From NCBI RefSeq assembly GCF_003463065.1, contig NZ_QSCM01000001.1, forward strand, positions 248,001 to 312,000: a DNA stretch of 64,000 nt. The letters run 5' to 3'. The position numbers and the translations under genes are program-made. The notes under the pieces are model-generated. The model searched no databases. It was not told the DNA's origin and saw nothing but the letters and a program-made list of their open reading frames with translations. Source of the stretch: Blautia sp. OF03-15BH. Lineage in GTDB: Bacteria > Bacillota > Clostridia > Lachnospirales > Lachnospiraceae. Positions 1 through 7,772 of this stretch are shown here, piece by piece. The stretch's first letter is position 1. Each line of letters opens with the position of its first letter.

Positions 1-842
1 ATCGTCCGGATTCCAAACAGGGTGGTTGCTTCATCAACGGTATTCTCTTCATTTTTCACAAAATGCGTACGGAAGGTACCGATATTCTCAGCGGTTGCCC
101 TGACCTGATAAAGATTGGGCTTTTCAACGCTCCAGATTTCCGGCTGTTTCAGGTGAAGAGCCATTCTTGCCGTCTCCTGGCTGTTCGGATTTATCTGAAC
201 AACACGTTCTGCCTTTGCCTTGATCTTCGTACTTCCTTCTTCCATCAGCATAACCGTCACTTTCACCAGACGGTTTTCCAGAGTGGCATTCGAAAGATCC
301 ACCTGTGCTTCCAGGAATGCGGTTTCACCGGTAACTTCTTTTGTATAGACAAAAACTCCATCGTTTTGGATATGTACTCTGGGGCTGTGGCAAAGCACCA
401 GTCCGCGGAAAAGTCCGGATCCGGTATACCATCTGGAGCTCGGCTGCACACCGGTATTCACATTCACCGTGATACGGTTTTCTTCTCCAAAGGCGACATA
501 ATCCGTGATATCCACATAAAAAGGCGCATACCCGTAATGATGTTCTCCCACCTTACAGCCATTGATGTCAATGCTTGCATGCATCATCGCTCCGTCAAAC
601 TTAAGCCCGATGCATTCCTCTTTCCATTCCACCGGAACTTTTATGTTTTTTGTATAATTACAGGTATCTCCCGGAAAATATCCGGAATCCACACTTGCCG
701 CTGCTTCTTTGGAAACAGAAAGGCTGATCATTCCATCATGGGGCAGATCCACTGCTTTTCCCGGATCTGCTTCCAGCATTCCAATAGAATCCAGCATTCC
801 TCTTCTGAACGTCCATTTCTCATCAAGCATTATCTGCTGCAT
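1..842 (-). CDS. Glycoside hydrolase family 2 protein, N-terminal part (beta-galactosidase/glucuronidase type); cut by window edge
   Basis: The reading frame starts at an ATG (840-842) with a strong AGGGGG ribosome binding site seven bases upstream and is open to base 1, giving 280 residues of an incomplete protein. Residues 1-150 look like the jelly-roll sugar-binding domain of GH2 enzymes, including RWYTGSGLFRGL (137-148), the counterpart of the WYxGxGIYR signature. Residues from about 155 to the edge look like the Ig-like beta-sandwich domain. The catalytic barrel lies outside the window, so substrate cannot be judged; beta-galactosidase, beta-glucuronidase and beta-mannosidase share this architecture. 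No signal peptide, so a cytoplasmic enzyme acting on imported oligosaccharides is likely. It lies downstream of the xylulokinase operon but is separated from it by a terminator, so it is probably a separate transcript. Confidence 0.8.
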   Translation of the reverse strand, partial: MQQIMLDEKWTFRRGMLDSIGMLEADPGKAVDLPHDGMISLSVSKEAAASVDSGYFPGDTCNYTKNIKVPVEWKEECIGLKFDGAMMHASIDINGCKVGEHHYGYAPFYVDITDYVAFGEENRITVNVNTGVQPSSRWYTGSGLFRGLVLCHSPRVHIQNDGVFVYTKEVTGETAFLEAQVDLSNATLENRLVKVTVMLMEEGSTKIKAKAERVVQINPNSQETARMALHLKQPEIWSVEKPNLYQVRATAENIGTFRTHFVKNEENTVDEATTLFGIRT

Positions 843-1101
843 ATTTGTTCCCCCTTTCATTCATATACCCTATATATTTTTAATATAAAATACCATACTT
901 TATAGTGCTTTTCAACAATTATTTATGCTGATTTCCTTTGTTTTGTGTTATTTTTAGACAAAAACAGACCGGTTTAGCTCTTTCTGCATCTCCGGTCTGT
1001 TTTTATCTTCTGCCAGTGGCTACGTCGATTGACGACAACGCAGCAGATGAAAAATCAGACAAGTCAATATGGCGGTTACTTAGTATTCACTGTGCTAGTT
1101 A
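843..1101. other. Intergenic region with terminator and a possible dispersed repeat
   Basis: Bases 843-960 are AT-rich, with no reading frame and presumably the promoter of the GH2 gene. Bases 961-1003 form a terminator (listed separately). Bases 1006-1101 are richer in GC and contain a small inverted repeat (CGTC GATT GACG) within a 96-base block that has no reading frame and reads like a dispersed repeat. No second copy is visible in this window, so this reading rests on general impression and is weak. Confidence 0.4.
961..1005 (-). terminator. Rho-independent terminator of the xylulokinase operon
   Basis: AAAACAGACCGG (961-972) pairs with CCGGTCTGTTTT (992-1003) across a 19-base loop. The stem is A/T-flanked on both sides, so it can work in both directions. 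It lies about 100 bases downstream of the xylulokinase stop codon. Confidence 0.85.
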
Positions 1102-2571
1102 TCAGAGGATCTCCGAATAGATATCCTTCAGTGCCGGATAAATTTTAGCAAATTTCCGGTATTTTTCTTCGTATTTTCCTGTAAGCTCCGGATCCGGTTC
1201 TACGGTATCTACCACTTTAACGATATGGGCCGCCGCATCTTCCACGGAGGTATATTCGCCGCAGGCTACCGCTGCCAGCATGGCTCCGCCAAGACCTGGT
1301 CCTTCCTCGCTTTTCATGATATCAACCGGAATACCAAGGACATTTGCCACGATTTTTCTCCAAAGAGGGCTCTTGGCACCACCGCCGCAGATCTTTGTGC
1401 GGGTGATGGGAATGCCGAGAGATCTGGCAATCTCAAAGGAATCGCGGATGGCAAAGGCTACACCTTCCAGGACAGCCTGCGTCATATCGGCTCTTGTAGT
1501 ATCCATGGTCATACCAATAAACGTGCCGCGGGCATCCGGATTGTTGTGAGGAGAACGCTCACCCATGAGATAAGGCAGGAAAAAGACATGATTTTCGCCA
1601 AGCTTCGTGATGTTCTTCTGCTCACCTGCATAATCCTTCGTGCCGATGATCTCGTCCATCCACCATTTGTTACAGGAAGCTGCGCTGAGCATGCAGCCCA
1701 TGAGGTGATATTTGCCGTCCGCATGGGCGAAAGCGTGAAGCGCATTGTTGCTGTCTACGCAGAACTCTTCACTGGAAACGAAAATGGTTCCGGAGGTTCC
1801 AAGGGAAATGTTGCACTGGCCGTCGCCGACCGTTCCGGTTCCCACAGCCGCTGCTGCGTTGTCTCCGGCTCCTGCTGCCACTTTGACGTTCTCCGGCAGC
1901 TTTAAAAGGGCTGCCACATTCGGTTTCAGAGTGCCGACACATTCATAGCTTTCATAGATCTTTGCCACCTGATCCTTACGGATGCCACAGATCTTCAACA
2001 TTTCTTCTGACCAGCATTTATTTTTCACATCAAAGATCAGCATACCGGAAGCGTCAGACACGTCTGTACAGAAGGTTCCTGTAAGGCGGTAAGCCAGGTA
2101 ATCCTTCGGCAGCATGATCTTGCTGATCCGGGCAAAATTTTCCGGCTCATTCTCTCTGACCCAGAGGATCTTCGGAGCGGTAAAGCCTGCGAAAGCGATG
2201 TTGGCGGTATATTCGGAAAGCTTGTCTTTTCCGATGACTTCATTTAAGTAATTGGTCTCTTTTCCGGTTCTTCCGTCATTCCAGAGGATAGCCGGACGGA
2301 TGACTTCGTCATTTTCATCCAGCATGACAAGACCGTGCATCTGTCCGCCAAAGCTCAGGCCGGCAACTTTCTCTCTGTCCGTTTCCGGTACCAGCTCCCG
2401 GATGCCTTCCACCACAGCGCTCCACCAGTCCTCCGGCTTCTGTTCTGACCAGCCCGGATGGGGGAAATATAAGGAATATTCCTTTGAAACCATATTTCTG
2501 ATGGTACCGTCCGCCTTCATAAGAAGCAATTTAACAGCGGAAGTACCAAGATCTACTCCAATATAGTACAT
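1102..2571 (-). CDS. xylB: Xylulokinase, FGGY carbohydrate kinase family
   Basis: A 489-residue cytoplasmic sugar kinase that phosphorylates D-xylulose (or a related ketose) with ATP, feeding the pentose phosphate pathway. Visible signatures are the N-terminal ATP-binding DLGTS motif (residues 6-10), HGL in the sugar pocket, WNDGRT, the catalytic-Asp segment GAGDNAAAAVGTG, and the C-terminal CGGGAKSPLWRKI. Length matches the family. The start at 2571 was chosen because AAGGAG lies seven bases upstream; the alternative ATG six bases earlier sits too close to that site. It is the last gene of a three-gene operon with the isomerase and DUF4867 genes. The kinase is well supported, but its exact ketose substrate is not, because the partner isomerase is not a classical xylose isomerase. 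Confidence 0.9.
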   Translation of the reverse strand: MYYIGVDLGTSAVKLLLMKADGTIRNMVSKEYSLYFPHPGWSEQKPEDWWSAVVEGIRELVPETDREKVAGLSFGGQMHGLVMLDENDEVIRPAILWNDGRTGKETNYLNEVIGKDKLSEYTANIAFAGFTAPKILWVRENEPENFARISKIMLPKDYLAYRLTGTFCTDVSDASGMLIFDVKNKCWSEEMLKICGIRKDQVAKIYESYECVGTLKPNVAALLKLPENVKVAAGAGDNAAAAVGTGTVGDGQCNISLGTSGTIFVSSEEFCVDSNNALHAFAHADGKYHLMGCMLSAASCNKWWMDEIIGTKDYAGEQKNITKLGENHVFFLPYLMGERSPHNNPDARGTFIGMTMDTTRADMTQAVLEGVAFAIRDSFEIARSLGIPITRTKICGGGAKSPLWRKIVANVLGIPVDIMKSEEGPGLGGAMLAAVACGEYTSVEDAAAHIVKVVDTVEPDPELTGKYEEKYRKFAKIYPALKDIYSEIL

Positions 2572-2669
2572 ATTCATTCTCCTTTTGAATCGTTGCCGTT
2601 TTTTGATAGAAAGAAGCCGGACTGCCTGTGACAAGTCCTAAGCAGTCCGGCTTTTTCTTTTGTCCGATG

Positions 2670-4154
2670 TCAGGCAAAGGGATTCTCTGTCTTATAGAGC
2701 ATGCCCTTCGGCTGATTGAAACCGATCTCATCTACTTCTACACCGATGTATTTGAATACTTCATAGAGTGCTTTTCCATAATGGCCGAATGCAACAGCTC
2801 CATGATGCGGATAGTTCTTCTCAATGAGAACATGACGATAGAATCTTCCCATCTCCGGAATTGCAAAAACACCGATGGAACCGAAGGATTTCGTTGCTAC
2901 CGGAAGGATCTCGCCCTGTGCCACATAAGCGCGGAGCTTGCAGTCTGCGGTACTCTGCAGACGATAGAAGGTGATGTCGCCCGGTGCGATATCTCCCTCC
3001 AGAGTTCCCTGCGTTACCTCTTCCGGAAGAGATCTTGCCATGATGAACTGGTATTTCATAGAACAGAAGGCCAGCTTTCTGGAGCAGGTATTTCCGCAAT
3101 GGAAGCCCATGAAGGTATCCTTCAGAGTATACGGGAATTTGCCCTCGATGCTCTCTTTGTACATATCCTTCGGAACGGTGTTGTTGATATCCAGCAGGGT
3201 AACAGCATCCTCACTGATGCAGGTTCCGATGAACTCGCTGAGTGCTCCGTAGATATCAACCTCACAGGATACCGGAATTCCTCTTCCTGCAAGGCGGCTG
3301 TTTACATAGCAGGGAACAAAACCGAACTGGGTCTGGAATGCAGGCCAGCATTTTCCGGCAATGGTCACATACTCACGGTAGCCCTTGTGTGCCTCTACCC
3401 AGTCAAGAAGGGTCAGCTCGTACTGAGCCAGTTTCGGCAGGATCTCGGGTTTCCTGTTGCCCTCACCCAGCTCTGCCTCCATATCCTTTACAACCTCCGG
3501 AATTCTCGGATCATCGGCATGTTTGTTATAAGCCTCGAAAAGATCAAGCTCTGAGTTCTCCTCGATCTCAACGCCCAGGTTGTAAAGCTGCTGGATCGGC
3601 GCATTGCAGGCAAGGAAGTTTAACGGACGGGGACCAAAGCTGATGATCTTCAGTTTGGAAAGACCGATGACTGCTCTTGCGATGGGCAGGAACTCATGGA
3701 TCATATCTGCACAGTCCTCTGCATCACCCACCGGATACTCCGGAATATAAGCTTTTACGCTTCTCAGTTTCAGGTTATAGCTGGCATTGAGCATTCCGCA
3801 GTACGCATCTCCTCTTCCGCCTACCAGGTTGTCACCGCTCTCCTCAGCTGCTGCGACAAACATTTTCGGTCCGTCAAAATGTTTTGCCAACAGAGTCTCC
3901 GCGATCTCCGGTCCGAAGTTTCCAAGGTATACGCAGAGGGCATTGCAGCCGGCTTTCTTGATATCCTCAAGAGCCTGAACCATATGGATCTCACTCTCAA
4001 CGATACAGACGGGACATTCATAGATGTCTGCTGCGTCATATTTCTTTGCATAAGCCTCCACGAGAGCTTTTCTTCTGTTTACAGACAGGGGCTCCGGGAA
4101 ACAGTCACGGCTCACTGCCACGATACCAACTTTTACTTTGGGAATGTTGTTCAT
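2670..4154 (-). CDS. L-fucose/L-arabinose isomerase family protein
   Basis: A 494-residue aldose-ketose isomerase homologue of the FucI-like superfamily. The metal-binding residues expected for the family are present: a Glu in CEVDIYGALSEF (E298) and an Asp in TLLDINN (D322), followed by HCGNT and a C-terminal HHGAVAFGHYG. The start has AAGGAGG at normal spacing. It follows the DUF4867 gene by 28 bases and precedes xylulokinase by about 100 bases, so it most likely makes the ketose that the kinase phosphorylates. The sugar cannot be read from sequence: this branch is distant from true FucI (about 590 residues) and AraA (about 500), so D-arabinose, L-arabinose, lyxose or a rarer sugar are all open. 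Confidence 0.8.
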   Translation of the reverse strand: MNNIPKVKVGIVAVSRDCFPEPLSVNRRKALVEAYAKKYDAADIYECPVCIVESEIHMVQALEDIKKAGCNALCVYLGNFGPEIAETLLAKHFDGPKMFVAAAEESGDNLVGGRGDAYCGMLNASYNLKLRSVKAYIPEYPVGDAEDCADMIHEFLPIARAVIGLSKLKIISFGPRPLNFLACNAPIQQLYNLGVEIEENSELDLFEAYNKHADDPRIPEVVKDMEAELGEGNRKPEILPKLAQYELTLLDWVEAHKGYREYVTIAGKCWPAFQTQFGFVPCYVNSRLAGRGIPVSCEVDIYGALSEFIGTCISEDAVTLLDINNTVPKDMYKESIEGKFPYTLKDTFMGFHCGNTCSRKLAFCSMKYQFIMARSLPEEVTQGTLEGDIAPGDITFYRLQSTADCKLRAYVAQGEILPVATKSFGSIGVFAIPEMGRFYRHVLIEKNYPHHGAVAFGHYGKALYEVFKYIGVEVDEIGFNQPKGMLYKTENPFA

Positions 4155-4182
4155 TGTTAAAATCCTCCTTAATATATGTAAA

Positions 4183-4803
4183 TCAATCGAGTTTCAAATT
4201 TTCTCCGATGATGCCGTTGAAAGCGCCTTCGATCTTTGCATCCGGATGGGCGATGACCCATTTGTTTGTGCCGAAAAGCAGCTTCTCCTCGTCAGTGGCG
4301 TTCTCGTGCTTTTTCATGAGATCCAGGTTGGTTCCCTTCGGAAGAATAACGACCATTCGGAAACCACTCTCCTCTGTGTTGCAGGGTGCATAATGCAGGG
4401 TGTCGGCAAAAACTTCCACAGCCGTTCCGGCGGGAACCAAGAATGCCTCCACATTTGCGGAATCATACTGGAAATCCTCGGTGATATCTGCGAGTTTTCC
4501 AAGCATCAGTACCAGATCGCTGACTGCCACATCGATCTCGGAAGAACGATGATACTCCAACGCATTCAGAAGCTTGTTCTTTCCGTTACAGTAACCGATC
4601 TGTACCGGCATTTCGCCATAGGTACGCTCCACAAGCTCATAGAAAACAGGAAGCGCCTCCAGTTCCGGGACAGAAGCCACATAGACCACATCCTCAGGAC
4701 AGGGAGTCTTCTTCATCTCCTCAATCAGTTCTTTGAAATCAACATCTTTTACCACACGGCCGTATTTTTTGAATTTTACGTCCGTGACCGGAATCAGGTT
4801 CAT
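4183..4803 (-). CDS. DUF4867 family, cupin-like protein
   Basis: A 206-residue soluble protein that I recognise as a DUF4867-type protein, a family of unknown function. The spacing of EYHRSSE (residues 83-89) and a second motif, PAGTAVEVFADTLHYAPC (124-141), suggests a cupin barrel with metal ligands H85, E89 and H137; this resembles ureidoglycolate lyase and lyxose-isomerase-type cupins. It is the first gene of the operon with the fucose-isomerase-like protein and xylulokinase, with a good ribosome binding site (AGGAGG) and a consensus promoter upstream. From context it may be an epimerase, mutarotase or isomerase working on the same sugar. That function is inference only. Confidence 0.7.
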   Translation of the reverse strand: MNLIPVTDVKFKKYGRVVKDVDFKELIEEMKKTPCPEDVVYVASVPELEALPVFYELVERTYGEMPVQIGYCNGKNKLLNALEYHRSSEIDVAVSDLVLMLGKLADITEDFQYDSANVEAFLVPAGTAVEVFADTLHYAPCNTEESGFRMVVILPKGTNLDLMKKHENATDEEKLLFGTNKWVIAHPDAKIEGAFNGIIGENLKLD

Positions 4804-4853
4804 GAGAAAATTCCTCCTTTTACATTTAGTTTAATGACTGAACTTTTTATTTC

Positions 4854-4882
4854 AGTATAGAAAAAAAGGAGCTGTTTGTCAA
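4854..4882 (-). promoter_or_regulatory. Promoter of the DUF4867-isomerase-xylB operon
   Basis: On the minus strand TTGACA (4877-4882) and TATACT (4854-4859) are separated by exactly 17 bases, a near-consensus SigA promoter. A run of T in the spacer is seen. The start codon of the first gene lies about 45 bases downstream. Confidence 0.8.
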
Positions 4883-4911
4883 CTGTTTTTTCTGATCAAA
4901 AAGGCTTTTTT

Positions 4912-5073
4912 CTATAGCAATTCAATAAAATAATGCAGTCAAGGCGATTTAGCAGGGTGCGAAAGACAAGGATGAAATCTGCAGGCGTGCTGACGCACGA
5001 CAAAGATTTCTGACACAGTATTTCACACTCTGATGAATCGGATTGGATGCAGTATTTTGCAGAATTGCTATAG
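4912..5073. repeat. MITE-like element with terminal inverted repeats
   Basis: A 162-base non-coding block bounded by a perfect 12-base inverted repeat, CTATAGCAATTC at the left and its complement at the right. The similarity continues inward to about 28 bases with small gaps (AATAAAATAATGCAG against TGCAAAATACTGCA). The inside holds further short palindromes, for example around GCGTGCTGACGCACG. It lies between the divergent xylB operon and the YdcF-like gene. The form suits a miniature inverted-repeat element mobilised by a transposase elsewhere. No target-site duplication is obvious. Confidence 0.7.
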
Positions 5074-5133
5074 CATGGAATCCTGACGGATTCTATGATA
5101 AAATGATGCCAACATGAAGAAAGGAGCAGTTTC

Positions 5134-5745
5134 ATGCATTTTTTTGATCCCATTACAGATTTTATTTTTATAGAACATGAAGCGGAAGCGGCAGATGTGA
5201 TTTTCATCCCAGGAGGCCCCTGCGGAGAGATTGCTCTGCACGCTGCTGAGCTTCATCACCAGGGTTATGCCCCTCTTCTGATTCCTTCCGGAAAGCACAG
5301 CATTCTGGATCCCGTCTACCGCGGTGCTCAGTCACCGGAAAAATACCGTGGACGAGAATTCCCGACGGAAGCAGATTTTTTCTCAACGATCCTTCTGGAT
5401 CAGGGTGTTCCTTCCTCCTGTATCCGACCGGAGCGCCAGGCTACTTTCACTTATGAGAATGCCATCTATACCAGAAAGCTTACGGATGCGCTCGGTCTTA
5501 CCATCCGGACGGCACTCCTTTCCTGTCAGGCCTATCACGCACGGCGTGCACTCCTTTACTATCAGGCTCTTTTTCCGGATACGAAGATTCTGGTCTCCCC
5601 CACCGTCACACAGGGAATCCGAAAGGAAGACTGGTTCCTGAAACCGGAGAGCATCGATGCGGTATTGAAGGAAATGGAACACTGCGGCAGCCAGTTCCAT
5701 GAAATTATTAAAAAATATCCCGATTACGCCATTCCCATCCACTGA
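5134..5745 (+). CDS. YdcF/SanA-like DUF218 family protein
   Basis: A 203-residue protein of the DUF218 (YdcF, SanA, ElyC) family. The family pattern is visible: a buried strand with DVIFIPGG (residues 20-27), GYAPLLIPSGKH in the second strand-loop, a conserved TFTYENA helix where many members have S-x-T-x-E-N, and a C-terminal SCQAYHARRA in place of the usual T-x-x-x-HxxRA. No signal peptide or membrane helix is seen, so it is probably cytoplasmic. Members have been linked to envelope maintenance, or to binding S-adenosylmethionine in YdcF, but the biochemical role is unknown. It starts after AAAGGAG and stands alone, divergent from the sugar operon. Confidence 0.75.
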   Translation: MHFFDPITDFIFIEHEAEAADVIFIPGGPCGEIALHAAELHHQGYAPLLIPSGKHSILDPVYRGAQSPEKYRGREFPTEADFFSTILLDQGVPSSCIRPERQATFTYENAIYTRKLTDALGLTIRTALLSCQAYHARRALLYYQALFPDTKILVSPTVTQGIRKEDWFLKPESIDAVLKEMEHCGSQFHEIIKKYPDYAIPIH

Positions 5746-5868
5746 TTTCCCCTGATTTTTCGGAAATTTCTGGCAAAACCACCACAAATTTGAATTCCCC
5801 CCTTTCTTTTTCAGCTAAAATATATTAAAATAAAAGCAATTACTTCGAAACGAGAAAGGAGATCCCTT

Positions 5869-6315
5869 ATGGCTAGAAATGATAAACTTGGCAAGATCCT
5901 GTTAGGAAGTGCTCTGGCAGGTGCTGCTGTAGGTGCCCTTACGTATTTTCTCAAGAAAAAAGGCGAAAACAGCTCCTGGGATGATGAAGATCTGGAGGAT
6001 TTCGATGATAATCTGAACGATCACAAAGCAGAAGACGAAGAAGATGATGATACTCCCATTTCCAGAGAATATGTGACGATCCATACCGATCACAGTCATG
6101 CAGCAGAAGCAGGCGAAGGCAGCGAGTCTTTCGAGAATGAAAAAGAAGATGTCGTTCCGGAAGAAAACGCTTCTGAAAAAGAAACCGAAGAAGCAGAAAA
6201 GACCGAAGTTCCTGAGGAAACTGCTCCCACTGAAGAAGCAGAAGAAAACGCTCCGGAAGAAGACTCTCCCGCTGAAGAAGCGAATGAAACCTCTTCCAAA
6301 GAGGAAGAAGCCTGA
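5869..6315 (+). CDS. Hypothetical membrane-anchored protein with long acidic tail
   Basis: A 148-residue protein of unknown function with a clear AAAGGAG site. After a short basic start, residues 9-27 (LGKILLGSALAGAAVGALTY region) form one Gly/Ala-rich hydrophobic segment, resembling the YtxH-type N-terminal helix. From about residue 36 to the end the sequence is almost entirely Glu, Asp, Ala, Thr and Pro, with irregular EEA/EET repeats, so it is likely disordered and strongly negative. The gene ends in its own terminator. It could be a small envelope-stress or cation-binding protein, but nothing in the sequence proves this. Confidence 0.65.
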   Translation: MARNDKLGKILLGSALAGAAVGALTYFLKKKGENSSWDDEDLEDFDDNLNDHKAEDEEDDDTPISREYVTIHTDHSHAAEAGEGSESFENEKEDVVPEENASEKETEEAEKTEVPEETAPTEEAEENAPEEDSPAEEANETSSKEEEA

Positions 6316-6334
6316 AATCGATCGGATATAAAAG

Positions 6335-6378
6335 AACGGCCAGCTGATCCTGATATCAGATCAGCTGACCGTTTTTTA
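6335..6378 (+). terminator. Terminator between convergent genes
   Basis: A long hairpin built on ACGGTCAGCTGATC paired with its complement around a TGATAT loop, followed by T6 on the plus strand. It ends at the stop codon of the convergent MocR-type gene and may serve both directions. Confidence 0.85.
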
Positions 6379-7770
6379 TGTTTTCCACACGTCTTTCAGA
6401 AGCCCAACGGCTTCCCGTATGGCTTCCTCTTTCAGATTTGCATATCCAAGGATCACCGTATAGGTCTCCTCTTTTTCCCTGACATAATAATCCGACAGGC
6501 CATAGACATGGATCCCTGCCTGTTTTGCCTGGGCACAAGCTTCTGCTTCTGTTTTTCCGTTCCGGAAACGTACCAGAAGATGAACTCCCGCATTTTCTCC
6601 GGAAACCTCTATATCGGGGATCTCTTTTAACCCATCCAGAAGCACATCATGGCGGCTCTTATAGACTGCCCGCATCTTATTCAGATGTCTTTCATAATAG
6701 CCTTCCTTCAGAAAACCGGCCACGATCCGCTGATCCACCCGCGATACCGTGGAGGAGAAGGCCGTTCCTCTCTCTTCGTATAATCTCAGAAGTTTTTCCG
6801 GCAAAACCAGATAACTCACACGGATGGCAGGAGCTATCGATTTGGAAAACGTTCCGATGTAGATCACCTTTCCATGGCTGTCATAGCCCTGCAGTGCCGG
6901 TATCGGCTTTCCTTTGTAACGGAATTCACTGTCATAATCATCTTCAACGATGTATCGGCGTTCGGACCCATCCGCCCATTTCAAAAGCTCCAGTCTCCGT
7001 TTGATGGGCATGACCGTTCCAAGCGGATACTGATGCGATGGCATGACATACGCAATCTCCGCTCCGGAAGCCTCCAGCTTTTCCACATTTATGCCGGAAC
7101 GGTCCATATCGATGACCTGCATGGAATTTCCCAGATTTTCCAATACCCGGTAAGCCTTCTTATAGGTAGGATTCTCCATGGCAATGGAACGTTTTTCCCC
7201 GAAAACAGCCCGCAGGAGCATCAGAAGATAGTCGGTTCCTGCTCCCACCACTACCTGCTCCGGGAGACAGTTGACACCTCGGGACTGATGCAGATGTGCC
7301 GCAATGGTATTTCGAAGCTCCAGCTCTCCGGCCGGCTCTCCCAGCATGAACAACTCCTTTTCATCCGCCTGCAGGATCGCGCGGGAAAGCTTTCTCCAGG
7401 CATTGTGCGGAAAGCTGTCCAAGTCCACACCGTTTGGTGAAAAATCAAAGCGGTAGTGTTCTTTTTTCCTTTCTGCCCTTCTGACTTCTCCTTTTTCCTG
7501 AAGCACTCCCTTATAGATCCCGTCCAGTTCACTGACAAAATATCCTCTGCAGGGGATGGATTCGATGTATCCCTCAGACAAGAGCTGTTCATAGGCCATA
7601 TCCACCGTACTCCGGCTCACCTGAAGATACTGGGCCAGTTTACGGGTAGAGGGCAGCCTTTTCTGAAAAGGCAGCCCTCCATTTAAAATTTCAGTCTTTA
7701 TGTGATGGTAGATCTGTTCGTAAAGAGGCCGGCCGGAACCGGTCTCCAGACTGATGGTAAGCTCCGTCAT
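6376..7770 (-). CDS. MocR/PdxR-type transcriptional regulator (GntR HTH plus aminotransferase domain)
   Basis: A 464-residue regulator that joins a GntR-type winged helix (residues 12-80, with RLPSTRKLAQYLQVSRSTVD as the DNA-binding helix-turn-helix) to a fold-type I aminotransferase domain. The PLP-binding lysine is K310 in TFSKSIAPAIRVSY, and the family signature EDDYDSEFRY is at 276-285. MocR proteins sense PLP or amino compounds and control, for example, vitamin B6 synthesis (PdxR) or GABA use (GabR). No pdxST or gab genes are nearby, so the target is unknown. The start codon lies two bases after the glnS stop with only a weak site (AAGG), which points to co-transcription and possibly translational coupling with glnS. 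Confidence 0.85.
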   Translation of the reverse strand: MTELTISLETGSGRPLYEQIYHHIKTEILNGGLPFQKRLPSTRKLAQYLQVSRSTVDMAYEQLLSEGYIESIPCRGYFVSELDGIYKGVLQEKGEVRRAERKKEHYRFDFSPNGVDLDSFPHNAWRKLSRAILQADEKELFMLGEPAGELELRNTIAAHLHQSRGVNCLPEQVVVGAGTDYLLMLLRAVFGEKRSIAMENPTYKKAYRVLENLGNSMQVIDMDRSGINVEKLEASGAEIAYVMPSHQYPLGTVMPIKRRLELLKWADGSERRYIVEDDYDSEFRYKGKPIPALQGYDSHGKVIYIGTFSKSIAPAIRVSYLVLPEKLLRLYEERGTAFSSTVSRVDQRIVAGFLKEGYYERHLNKMRAVYKSRHDVLLDGLKEIPDIEVSGENAGVHLLVRFRNGKTEAEACAQAKQAGIHVYGLSDYYVREKEETYTVILGYANLKEEAIREAVGLLKDVWKT

Positions 7771-7772
7771 GC

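Noticed and set aside
1010..1018. GCCACTGG-like B12-box on the minus strand
   Set aside because: The rest of a cobalamin riboswitch (P1-P6 elements and the second conserved block) is absent, and the next gene is a glycosidase.
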